From Pseudolysinimonas sp051954455 (GTDB lineage: Bacteria > Actinomycetota > Actinomycetes > Actinomycetales > Microbacteriaceae): a DNA stretch of 64,000 nt. The notes under the pieces were generated by a model. It ran no database searches, was not told the DNA's origin, and saw only the letters and a program-made list of their open reading frames with translations. Position numbers and translations under genes: made by a program. This document shows positions 31,421 through 38,696 of this stretch, piece after piece (position 1 is the first letter of the stretch; each line of letters opens with the position of its first letter). Location of the stretch: assembly GCF_051954455.1 (NCBI RefSeq), contig NZ_JBQCHS010000017.1, positions 7,679 to 71,678 on the forward strand, in the 5' to 3' direction.

Positions 31421-33910
31421 ATGAAGCGCGGTCGTCTGCGGGTGATGCTCGGCGCCGCTCCCGGCGTCGGCAAGACCTACGCGATGCTCGAGGAGGGCGC
31501 ACGGCTGCAGAGCGAGGGTCGCGACGTCGTCGTCGCGGTCGTGGAGACGCACGGCCGCGCCGCGACGTCCGCGCTCCTCGACGGGCTCGAGGTGCTCCCG
31601 CGCGTGGAGGTCGCGCATCGCGGGGTCGCGCTCGACGAGATGGACCTCGACGGGGTGCTCGCGCGTGCGCCGGAGCTCGCGCTCGTCGACGAGCTCGCCC
31701 ACACCAACGCGCCCGGCTCCCGGCACGCCAAGCGCTGGGAAGACGTGACGACCCTCCTGGACGCCGGCATCGACGTCATCTCGACCGTCAACATCCAGCA
31801 CATCGCGTCGCTCAACGACGTGGTGCAGCAGATCACCGGGGTCCCGCAGCGCGAGACGATCCCCGACGCGGTGCTCCGCGACGCCGACCAGGTCGAGCTC
31901 GTCGACCTGGCGCCGCAGGCGCTCCGCGACCGCCTGTCCCAGGGCGTCGTCTATCCCGCTGCGCGGGTGGACGCGGCGCTCAGCAACTACTTCCGGCTCG
32001 GCAACCTCACCGCGCTGCGCGAGCTCGCGCTCCTCTGGCTCGCCGACGAGGTCGACAGCGCGCTCCGCGCCTATCGCGCTGAGCACGGCATCTCGGCTCC
32101 GTGGGAGGCGCGGGAGCGCATCGTCGTCGCGCTGACCGGCGGCCCCGAAGGCGATACCCTCCTGCGCCGCGGGGCGCGCATCGCCCAGCGCTCGGGCGGA
32201 GGCCAGCTCTACGCGGTCCACGTCACGAGCCCGGACGGCCTCGCACGTCCCGGGGCGGGCATCCTCGCCGCCCAGCGCGCCCTCGTCGAGACCCTCGGCG
32301 GCACCTTCCACCAGCTCGTCGCCGAGCAGGTGCCGCAGGCGCTCGTCGAATTCGCCCGGAGCGTCAACGCCACCCAGCTCGTCATCGGGGTGAGCCGACG
32401 CGGGCGCCTGCGGGCACTGCTCGGGGGTGCCGGGACCTCGCAGGGCGTCATCCGCCTCGCCGGCGACATCGACGTGCACATCGTCTCGCACGCGCAGGCG
32501 GGCCGCATCGGCCTCCCGAAGCTGAACGGGGCCCTCTCGGTCCGGCGCCGGATCGTGGGCCTCATCGTCGCCGTGGCGGGGCTCCCGCTCCTCACCGCGC
32601 TCCTGGCGCTGTTCCGCAGCGACCAGACCATCACGACGGACGTGCTGCTGTTCCAGCTCCTGGTCGTCGTGGTCGCCCTCATCGGCGGCATCTGGCCGGC
32701 GCTCGTCGCGGCGATCGCCGCCGGCTTCTTCCTCGACTTCTTCTTCCTGCCGCCGCTCTACGTCGTCCGCATCGCAGATCCGCTCCATGCCCTGGCGCTC
32801 GTGATCTTCGTCTCGGTCGCGGCGCTCGTGAGCGTGGTCGTCGACCAGGCGGCCCGCCGCGCGACGGTCGCCGCGCGCGCCTCCGCCGAGGCGGAGGTGC
32901 TCGTCGCGGTCGCCGGCAGCGTCATCCGCGGCGGCGACGCCCTCTACGTGCTGGTCGGGCGGCTGCGCGAGGCGTTCGCCCTCGCGAGCGTCCAGGTGCG
33001 GCAGGGCGACGAGATCGCCGCGGCGTCGGCGGACCCCTCGATCGCACGCGACGGCGACGAGGAGACCGTGCTTCCGCTCGGCGAGAAGGCCGAGCTGGTG
33101 CTCCGCGGGCGCGTGCTCGACGCCTCCGACCGCCGCGTACTGGGAGCGTTCGCCTCCCAGGTCGAGGCCGCGCTGCTTCAGCGACGCCTGACGGAGGAGG
33201 CCGAGGAGGCCCGTCCGATCGCCGAGGCCGACCGACTCCGGAGCGCCCTGCTGGCGGCGGTCGGGCACGATCTCCGTCGACCGCTGGCCGCCGCGACGGC
33301 CTCCGTCACCTCCCTGCGCTCCCCCGACGTCCGGCTCAGCCGGGCGGACCGCGCCGAGCTGCTGGAGACGGCCGACGAGAGCCTGCGCGCTCTCGGAACC
33401 CTGGTGACCGACCTCCTCGACGTCAGCCGACTGCAGGCCGGTGTGCTCGGCGTCGCGTCCCGCACCGTCGCGCTCGACGACGTCGTCGGCGGGGCGCTGG
33501 ACGAGCTCGGACTCGCACCCGGCGACATCCAGCTGGAGCTGACCCGGGTCGCTCCCGTGCAGGCGGACCCGGTGCTGCTGCAGCGCGCGGTCGTGAACCT
33601 GCTCTCGAACGCGATGCGCTACGCGCCCGCGGGCCACCCCCCGGTCGTCGCGACGAGCGAGCTCGGCGACCGGGTGCAGCTGCGGGTCATCGACGCGGGG
33701 CCAGGGATCCCGGCCGAGCGGCGCGAGGATGTCTTCGTGCCCTTCCAACGCCTCGGCGACACCGACAACACCCTCGGGATCGGGCTGGGCCTCGCCCTCT
33801 CGAAGGGTTTCGTCGAGGCGATGAGCGGCACCCTCGAACCCGAGGACACCCCCGGCGGCGGGCTCACGATGGTGATCGAGCTCCCCGCGACGACGGGACG
33901 GAGGCCCTGA
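31421..33910 (+). CDS. kdpD: KdpD, potassium-sensing histidine kinase
   Basis: An 829-residue kinase. Residues 1-210 form the KdpD sensor domain with Walker A GAAPGVGKTYAMLEEG and VDELAHTNAPGSRHAKRWED. A universal-stress-like domain follows (REGLVVALTGGP-type segment ERIVVALTGGPEGDTLLRRG). Four helices lie around residues 375-470, then a GAF-like linker. The phosphoacceptor histidine near residue 616 is in AVGHDLRRPLAAATASV. The ATPase has NLLSNAMRYAP, VIDAGPGIP and GIGLGLALSKGF. It overlaps kdpE at the stop (TGATG) and phosphorylates KdpE when potassium is low. Confidence 0.96.
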   Translation: MKRGRLRVMLGAAPGVGKTYAMLEEGARLQSEGRDVVVAVVETHGRAATSALLDGLEVLPRVEVAHRGVALDEMDLDGVLARAPELALVDELAHTNAPGSRHAKRWEDVTTLLDAGIDVISTVNIQHIASLNDVVQQITGVPQRETIPDAVLRDADQVELVDLAPQALRDRLSQGVVYPAARVDAALSNYFRLGNLTALRELALLWLADEVDSALRAYRAEHGISAPWEARERIVVALTGGPEGDTLLRRGARIAQRSGGGQLYAVHVTSPDGLARPGAGILAAQRALVETLGGTFHQLVAEQVPQALVEFARSVNATQLVIGVSRRGRLRALLGGAGTSQGVIRLAGDIDVHIVSHAQAGRIGLPKLNGALSVRRRIVGLIVAVAGLPLLTALLALFRSDQTITTDVLLFQLLVVVVALIGGIWPALVAAIAAGFFLDFFFLPPLYVVRIADPLHALALVIFVSVAALVSVVVDQAARRATVAARASAEAEVLVAVAGSVIRGGDALYVLVGRLREAFALASVQVRQGDEIAAASADPSIARDGDEETVLPLGEKAELVLRGRVLDASDRRVLGAFASQVEAALLQRRLTEEAEEARPIAEADRLRSALLAAVGHDLRRPLAAATASVTSLRSPDVRLSRADRAELLETADESLRALGTLVTDLLDVSRLQAGVLGVASRTVALDDVVGGALDELGLAPGDIQLELTRVAPVQADPVLLQRAVVNLLSNAMRYAPAGHPPVVATSELGDRVQLRVIDAGPGIPAERREDVFVPFQRLGDTDNTLGIGLGLALSKGFVEAMSGTLEPEDTPGGGLTMVIELPATTGRRP

Positions 33911-34599
33911 TGCGCGTCCTCATCGCCGACGACGACCCGCAGATCCTGCGCGCCCTCCGCATCACCCTGACCGCGCGCGGCTACGAGGTCACCGTCGCCT
34001 CGGACGGCCGCGCCGCGCTCGACGCGGCGACCCGCACGCATCCGGACATCGTGGTTCTCGACCTCGGGATGCCCGGGCTGACCGGCGTGGAGGTGATCGA
34101 GGCGCTCCGCGGCTGGACGCAGGTGCCGATCCTCGTCGTCTCGGGCCGCACGGAGTCGTGGGACAAAGTGGAGGCGCTCGACGCCGGCGCCGACGACTAC
34201 GTCACCAAGCCGTTCGCGGCCGACGAGCTGCTGGCCCGCATCCGCGCGCTCGGGCGCCGCGCGCCCACCGCGCCCGAGACCCCCGTCGTCGAGTTCGGGG
34301 ACGTCGTCGTCGATCTCGCGTCCCGGGTCGTCACCCGGGCCGGTCAGACCGTGCGCCTCACACCGACCGAGTGGCGCCTGCTCGAGGTGCTGCTGCGGCA
34401 TCCCGGCCGGCTCGTGACCCGCGAGACGCTGCTCACCGAGGTGTGGGGGCCGCAGTACACGACCGACACCGGGTACCTGCGCCTCTACCTCTCGCAGCTG
34501 CGCAAGAAGCTGGAGCCGGAGCCCGGTTCGCCCCGGTTCCTGCTGACGGAGGCGGGCATGGGCTACCGCTTCGCACCCGATCCGGGTGACGGGAATTGA
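33910..34599 (+). CDS. kdpE: KdpE, OmpR-family response regulator
   Basis: A 229-residue regulator. The receiver has the acidic pair LIADDDPQ, the phosphoacceptor in VVLDLGMPGLTG, and the switch lysine in DDYVTKPF. A winged-helix DNA-binding domain follows (LTPTEWRLLEVLLRHPGRLV, TDTGYLRLYLSQLRKKLEPE). It activates the kdp operon in other bacteria. The phased direct repeats at 26190-26211 and 26731-26773 are its likely targets here. Confidence 0.97.
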   Translation: MRVLIADDDPQILRALRITLTARGYEVTVASDGRAALDAATRTHPDIVVLDLGMPGLTGVEVIEALRGWTQVPILVVSGRTESWDKVEALDAGADDYVTKPFAADELLARIRALGRRAPTAPETPVVEFGDVVVDLASRVVTRAGQTVRLTPTEWRLLEVLLRHPGRLVTRETLLTEVWGPQYTTDTGYLRLYLSQLRKKLEPEPGSPRFLLTEAGMGYRFAPDPGDGN

Positions 34600-34709
34600 T
34601 TTCGGTTCGGTGAATTTCCCCGCCCGGCCTCCGAACGTGGGGTGGTGTGCGCTACTGTCGGGGCCTAACAGTTCCGGAACCGTCGGGACAGTAATAGAAA
34701 GCAGTACGC

Positions 34710-34913
34710 ATGCCCACTGGAACCGTCAAGTGGTTCAACGCCGAAAAGGGTTTCGGCTTCATCACCCCCGACGACGGATCGCAGGATCTGTTCGCGCACT
34801 ACTCCGCCATCCAGACCTCGGGCTACCGCAGCCTCGACGAGGGCCAGCGGGTGGAGTTCGAGGTCACGCAGGGCCAGAAGGGCCCGCAGGCCTCCAACAT
34901 CACCGCGGTCTGA
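34710..34913 (+). CDS. cspA: Cold shock protein CspA family
   Basis: A 67-residue single cold-shock domain (OB fold). RNP1 is KGFGFITP and RNP2 is DLFAHYSAI, and the typical start MPTGTVKWFNAEKGFG is present. It binds single-stranded RNA and DNA as a chaperone. The 110-nt gap upstream, after kdpE, holds a plausible promoter (TACTGT at 34652-34657) and a leader of about 50 nt. A terminator-like hairpin follows. Confidence 0.96.
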   Translation: MPTGTVKWFNAEKGFGFITPDDGSQDLFAHYSAIQTSGYRSLDEGQRVEFEVTQGQKGPQASNITAV

Positions 34914-34927
34914 CACCACGGACCACC

Positions 34928-34957
34928 GACGCGCCGCTCCTCCGGGGGCGGCGCGTC
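34928..34957 (+). terminator. Hairpin after cspA
   Basis: GACGCGCCGC (34928-34937) and GCGGCGCGTC (34948-34957) form a perfect 10-bp stem with a 10-nt loop, 14 nt after the cspA stop. It is followed by GTCGTTT, a weak T-run. Confidence 0.7.
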
Positions 34958-35022
34958 GTCGTTTCCGGGATGACCGCGGGACGGATGTGGACACCGTTCA
35001 CATCCGGGTCTAGCTTGTCGGC

Positions 35023-35454
35023 ATGAGCGCGATCCTGAATCCCTACATCAACCTCGGCGGCACCGCCCGCGAGGCCCTCGAGTTCTACCACGGCGCCCTC
35101 GGCGGCACCGTCAGCGTCATGACCTTCGAGGAGGGGGGCATGGGCGACCAGGTCGGCCCCGACGAAAAGGATCTCGTCATGCACGGCCAGGTCGACGGCG
35201 ACCACGGCTTCACCCTCATGGTGTCCGACTCCCCCGCGCACATGGGGGGCGCGAAGCCCCTCAGCGGCGTCTCGATGTCGCTGAGCGGCGACGACGAGAC
35301 CCTGCTCACCGGTCTCTGGGAGAAGCTCTCGGCGGGCGGATCGATCCAGGAGCCGCTGAGCCGCGCCCCCTGGGGCGACTCCTTCGGCATGTTCACCGAC
35401 CGGTTCGGGGTGCCGTGGATGGTCAACATCCGGGGCGCCGGCGCGTCCGCCTGA
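35023..35454 (+). CDS. VOC (glyoxalase/PhnB-like) family protein
   Basis: A 143-residue protein with two beta-alpha-beta-beta-beta modules of the vicinal oxygen chelate fold. It shows PhnB-type features: LNPYINLGGTAREALEFYHG, the middle SDSPAHMGG, and the ending WGDSFGMFTDRFGVPWMVN. The substrate is unknown; such proteins are often labelled PhnB or 3-demethylubiquinone methyltransferase-like. TAGCTT (35011-35016) is exactly 6 nt before the ATG, so the mRNA is probably leaderless. Confidence 0.9.
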   Translation: MSAILNPYINLGGTAREALEFYHGALGGTVSVMTFEEGGMGDQVGPDEKDLVMHGQVDGDHGFTLMVSDSPAHMGGAKPLSGVSMSLSGDDETLLTGLWEKLSAGGSIQEPLSRAPWGDSFGMFTDRFGVPWMVNIRGAGASA

Positions 35455-35466
35455 CCTCGGGCGGGG

Positions 35467-35860
35467 AACGGGCCGGCCGATACGCCGGGTTCTGTCCGGC
35501 CGGCGCCTCGCGGCTCCGGCCGGGACGGCCATCTCTCTCGGGAATGCGTTGCCGCAGCCCTCCAGCGGTCTACCCGACACCTCGGCGAGCAGCGTCATCG
35601 GTGTCTGTCCGACCTTGCTCCGGGCGAGGTTTACCCAGCGAGCCCTGTCACCAGGGCTCCTGGTGGTCTCTTACACCACCGTTTCACCCTTACCGCCGGC
35701 ACGCCCCCGAAGGCGCGGACCGGAGGCGGTCTGCTCTCTGTTGCACTTTCTCGCGGATCACTCCGGGTGGGTGTTACCCACCGCCCTGCTCTGCGGAGCC
35801 CGGACGTTCCTCGGCGCGCGCCTCGCGGCACGCGACGCGACCGTCTGGCCGGCCCGTTCG
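35467..35860 (-). ncRNA. rnpB: RNase P RNA
   Basis: The minus strand carries a complete A-type bacterial RNase P RNA of about 394 nt. The ends pair as P1: AACGGGCCGGCC at the 5' end (35858-35847) with GGCCGGCCCGTT at the 3' end (35478-35467). The conserved 5' core reads GAGGAACGTCCGGGCTCC, the middle has GGTAAGGGTGAAACGGTGG and AAGAGACCACCAG, and the 3' core is ACAGAACCCGGCGTATCGG. TACACT on the minus strand (35871-35866) is a good -10 for a start near 35859. It matures tRNA 5' ends. Confidence 0.96.
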
Positions 35861-35895
35861 TGTCGAGTGTATCGGCGGGATGCGAGGATGCGGTC

Positions 35896-36708
35896 GTGAA
35901 GGCCTCCCCCATCCGTCTCGTCGCGACCGACCTCGACGGGACCCTGCTGCGCTCCGACGGGACGGTAAGCGAGCGGACGGTCGCGCTGCTGGGTGCGCTG
36001 GAGGAGAGCGGTACGGTCGTCGTCTTCGTCACCGCGCGCCCGGTGCGCTGGGTGCGGGAGCTGCGCGCGATCGTGCACGGCCACGGGGTCGTCATCTGCG
36101 CGAACGGAGCCGTCGTGTACGACGCCCACGCCGATCGGGTGATGGAGTCCCGCACCCTGCCGGGGTCGATCGCGCGGGCGATCGTCGCCTCGGTCCGCGC
36201 CCGCGCTCCCGGCGCCCGTTTCGCGCGCGAGGCGCTCAGCGGCTTCGGGAAGGAGCCCGACTACCCTGAACGGCATCCGACCCCGGCGGGCAGCCTCGTC
36301 GGCCCGATCGAACCCCTGCTCGCCGATGACACGGTCAAGCTCCTGATCCGCGCGGAGGCCTCGGCCGCCGAGGAACTGGAGTCCGCGGGCGCCGAGATCG
36401 TCGGCGACCGTGCGGAGGCGACGACCTCCGACGGGAGCGGCGTCGTGGAGGTCAGCGGGCGCGGCGTGACGAAGGCGGCGACGCTGGCGCGGTTCTGCGC
36501 GGCGCGCGGGATCACGGCGGCCGATGTCCTCGCGGTGGGCGACATGCGGAACGACCTGCCGATGCTGGGCTGGGCGGGCACGGCGGCGGCGGTCGCGAAC
36601 GCGCATCCCGACGTCCTCGCCGCGGTCGACCGGGTCGCGCCCTCGAACGACGAGGACGGGGTCGCGATGCTGCTCGGCGAGCTGCTGGAGGCCGGGCCCC
36701 GCCGCTAA
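35896..36708 (+). CDS. HAD-superfamily (Cof type) phosphatase
   Basis: A 270-residue HAD-IIB hydrolase: motif I LVATDLDGTLLRSDG (nucleophile Asp and acid/base Asp), motif II VVFVTARP, a C2-type cap, the motif III lysine in RGVTKAATL, and motif IV AVGDMRNDLPML. It probably dephosphorylates sugar phosphates or similar; the substrate is unknown. I start at GTG 35896 with GAGGA upstream; extending further would run into rnpB. Its 3' end overlaps the convergent RNase HI-like gene by 4 bp. Confidence 0.9.
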   Translation: MKASPIRLVATDLDGTLLRSDGTVSERTVALLGALEESGTVVVFVTARPVRWVRELRAIVHGHGVVICANGAVVYDAHADRVMESRTLPGSIARAIVASVRARAPGARFAREALSGFGKEPDYPERHPTPAGSLVGPIEPLLADDTVKLLIRAEASAAEELESAGAEIVGDRAEATTSDGSGVVEVSGRGVTKAATLARFCAARGITAADVLAVGDMRNDLPMLGWAGTAAAVANAHPDVLAAVDRVAPSNDEDGVAMLLGELLEAGPRR

Positions 36709-37124
36709 CGCTCGAACGATGCGCGCGTGTCCATGGCCTCGTTCGCGAGACGGTCGGCGCGGGAGTTCTCGGCGCGCGGGATCCACTCGAAGGTGACGGG
36801 GACGTCCGCCAGGATCCGTCGGGCCTCCCGCGCGAGATCGGCCATGTCGGGGTGCTTGATCTTCCACCGGCCCGACATCTGCTCGACGACGAGCTTCGAG
36901 TCCATCCGCACGTGCAGCTCGGCGTCCGGCGCGATCTCCAGCGCCTTCGTCACGCCGGCGATCATGCCCTTGTACTCGGCGACGTTGTTGCTCGCGATGC
37001 CCACGTACAGGCCGATCTCGGCGAGGATCTCGCCGGACTCCGCGTCGATGACGAGCGTGCCCGAGCCCGCGAGGCCGGGGTTGCCGCGCGACCCGCCGTC
37101 GGCCTCGACGATGAGGCGGGTCAC
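36705..37124 (-). CDS. RNase HI-like protein
   Basis: A 139-residue RNase H-fold protein: VEADGGSRGNPG (first catalytic Asp), SNNVAEYKGMIAGV (Glu), VRMDSKLVVEQMSGRWKIKH (Asp), and NSRADRLANEAMD (last Asp). All four metal ligands are present. Such domains cleave RNA in RNA-DNA hybrids; in actinobacteria they are often fused to a phosphatase (RnhC), but this one stands alone. The GTG start overlaps the stop of the coiled-coil gene upstream (GTGA). Confidence 0.9.
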   Translation of the reverse strand: MTRLIVEADGGSRGNPGLAGSGTLVIDAESGEILAEIGLYVGIASNNVAEYKGMIAGVTKALEIAPDAELHVRMDSKLVVEQMSGRWKIKHPDMADLAREARRILADVPVTFEWIPRAENSRADRLANEAMDTRASFER

Positions 37125-37861
37125 AGCCCGGACTCCGCGGTGCGGACGAGGATCGCGCCCGACTCCTCCTCGACGATCACGTCGTCCGGCGCCGCGGCGC
37201 GCACCCGGCCGAGGTCCGACGCGCCGAGCATGACCCCGGTCGCGGAGGACATGCCGCGCTCCAGGTGCGACGCGCCCACCCCGTAGCGGGCGCGCTGCTT
37301 CTCGTACAGGGCGAGGAGGTCCGCCGGGATGCGCGCGGCGACCGTCCCGCGGTCGGCCTCGGCGTGCTCGCGGTCGGTCGCGATCGCGGAGAGGGCGGCG
37401 TCCCGCGCGGCCTGGGCGTCGACGATCGAGGCGTCGAGCGCGGCGAGAGCCGCGCGGGAGGTCTCCAGCTCGGCCGCGCGGTCCTCGACGGTCTGCATGA
37501 CCTCGAGCTCGATGTCCTCGAGGTCGGAGCGGCGCTTCGCCAGCGCGGCGAGCTCCTGCTCGAGCGCAGCGATGTCCTTCGGCGAGGAGGAGCTCTGCAG
37601 CCGCTCCCGGTCCCGCGCGACCCGCGCCTCGACCACGGCGACGTCGGACTCGGTGCGCGCGAGCTCCGCCTTCGCGTCCTCCCACGCGCCCGTGCGGTCT
37701 CGGACGATCGCCTGCATGTCGTCGCGGCGGCCGGTCAGCTCCTGGAGCGCAGCGATCTCCGGCAGCCGCGCGGCGCGATGGGCGAGCTGGCCGAGGCGGG
37801 TGTCGAGCGCCTGGAGCTCGAGCAGGAGCGCCTGGTACTCGGGGGCGGCCTTCAACGGCAT
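37121..37861 (-). CDS. Coiled-coil protein of the C4 zinc-ribbon family, cysteines lost
   Basis: A 246-residue protein. Residues 10-175 form a long coiled coil rich in Ala, Glu and Arg. The C-terminus corresponds to the zinc-ribbon module of this family: SSATGVMLGASDLGRVRAAA, then PDDVIVEEESGAILVRTAES. In the usual form four cysteines lie in two CxxC pairs; here both positions are substituted and the whole protein contains no cysteine. It sits between Nif3 and RNase HI-like genes, a conserved actinobacterial order. Relatives may act with RNase H or Nif3; the role is not established. Confidence 0.87.
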   Translation of the reverse strand: MPLKAAPEYQALLLELQALDTRLGQLAHRAARLPEIAALQELTGRRDDMQAIVRDRTGAWEDAKAELARTESDVAVVEARVARDRERLQSSSSPKDIAALEQELAALAKRRSDLEDIELEVMQTVEDRAAELETSRAALAALDASIVDAQAARDAALSAIATDREHAEADRGTVAARIPADLLALYEKQRARYGVGASHLERGMSSATGVMLGASDLGRVRAAAPDDVIVEEESGAILVRTAESGL

Positions 37862-37871
37862 GCGGGTCCTC

Positions 37872-38687
37872 TCATACGATCGCGAACTCCCACGGGTCGG
37901 TGCGGAGCTCGCTGACGGCTATCTCGATGTCCGGAAGGGCGGCGCGGAGCTGCTCGGCGGCGACGTCGAGCCAAAGCCACTCGCTGGCCCAGTGGGACAC
38001 GTCGATGAGCGCGGGGCCGCGACCGAGACGCGCGGCCTCCGCGGCCTCCGACGCGGGATGGTGCCGGAGGTCGCTCGTGACGTACACGTCGGCGGCCAGC
38101 ACGGCCGGATGCTGGAGGAACGCGTCGCCCGCGCCGGCACAGAGCGCCACGGTGCGCAGCTCGCGCTCGTACTCGCCCGCGACGCGGATCCCCTGCGCGG
38201 TCGGCGGCAGGACGTCGGCGACCGCGCGCGCGAATCGCCCGAGCGCCATCGGGTGCTCCAGCCGGCCGACCCGGCCGAGTCCGACCGACGGCTCCGACCC
38301 GGGCACGAGCGGGCGGGCGTCCCGCAGTCCGAGGCGGGCGGCGAGCACGGCGGACGTGCCGCGCTCCACGACGTCGGCGTTGGTGTGGGCGGCGATGAGC
38401 GCGCAGCCGCCGCGGATCAGGCGCGCGACGACGGCGCCCTTGTAGCGGTCCTCGGCGACGCTGGTGACGCCGCGCAGCAGCAGCGGGTGGTGCGTCAGCA
38501 GCAGTTGGGCGCCGCTCGACACGGCCTCGTCGACGGTGTCGAGCACGGCGTCGACGGCGAGCCGGATCCGCGTGATCGGAGCGGCGGGGTCGCCGGCGAC
38601 GAGGCCGACCGCATCCCACGACTCGGCGCCCGATCGCGGCCAGAGCGCCTCCACGACGTCCTGGACGTCGGCGAGGGTGGTCGGCAT
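37872..38687 (-). CDS. Nif3-like dinuclear metal centre protein
   Basis: A 271-residue protein of the Nif3/YbgI family, also labelled GTP cyclohydrolase 1 type 2. Metal-site motifs are LLTHHPLLLRG, IAAHTNADVVERG, VYVTSDLRHHPASEA and LIDVSHWASEW. The biochemical function is not settled. TAGACT on the minus strand (38694-38699) is exactly 6 nt before the ATG and lies inside the last codons of the upstream NCS1 gene, giving a probable internal leaderless promoter. Confidence 0.9.
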   Translation of the reverse strand: MPTTLADVQDVVEALWPRSGAESWDAVGLVAGDPAAPITRIRLAVDAVLDTVDEAVSSGAQLLLTHHPLLLRGVTSVAEDRYKGAVVARLIRGGCALIAAHTNADVVERGTSAVLAARLGLRDARPLVPGSEPSVGLGRVGRLEHPMALGRFARAVADVLPPTAQGIRVAGEYERELRTVALCAGAGDAFLQHPAVLAADVYVTSDLRHHPASEAAEAARLGRGPALIDVSHWASEWLWLDVAAEQLRAALPDIEIAVSELRTDPWEFAIV

Positions 38688-38696
38688 CCCCTCAGT

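Noticed and set aside
29231..33748. A 1505-codon open frame on the minus strand opposite kdpB-kdpD
   Set aside because: It is antisense to four clearly real kdp genes, rich in Arg/Asp/Val repeats typical of the complement of high-GC codons, and has no recognisable domain.
35767..35895. N-terminal extension of the HAD phosphatase
   Set aside because: The frame stays open but overlaps the 5' end and promoter of RNase P RNA; GTG 35896 has a ribosome-binding site and begins directly before motif I.
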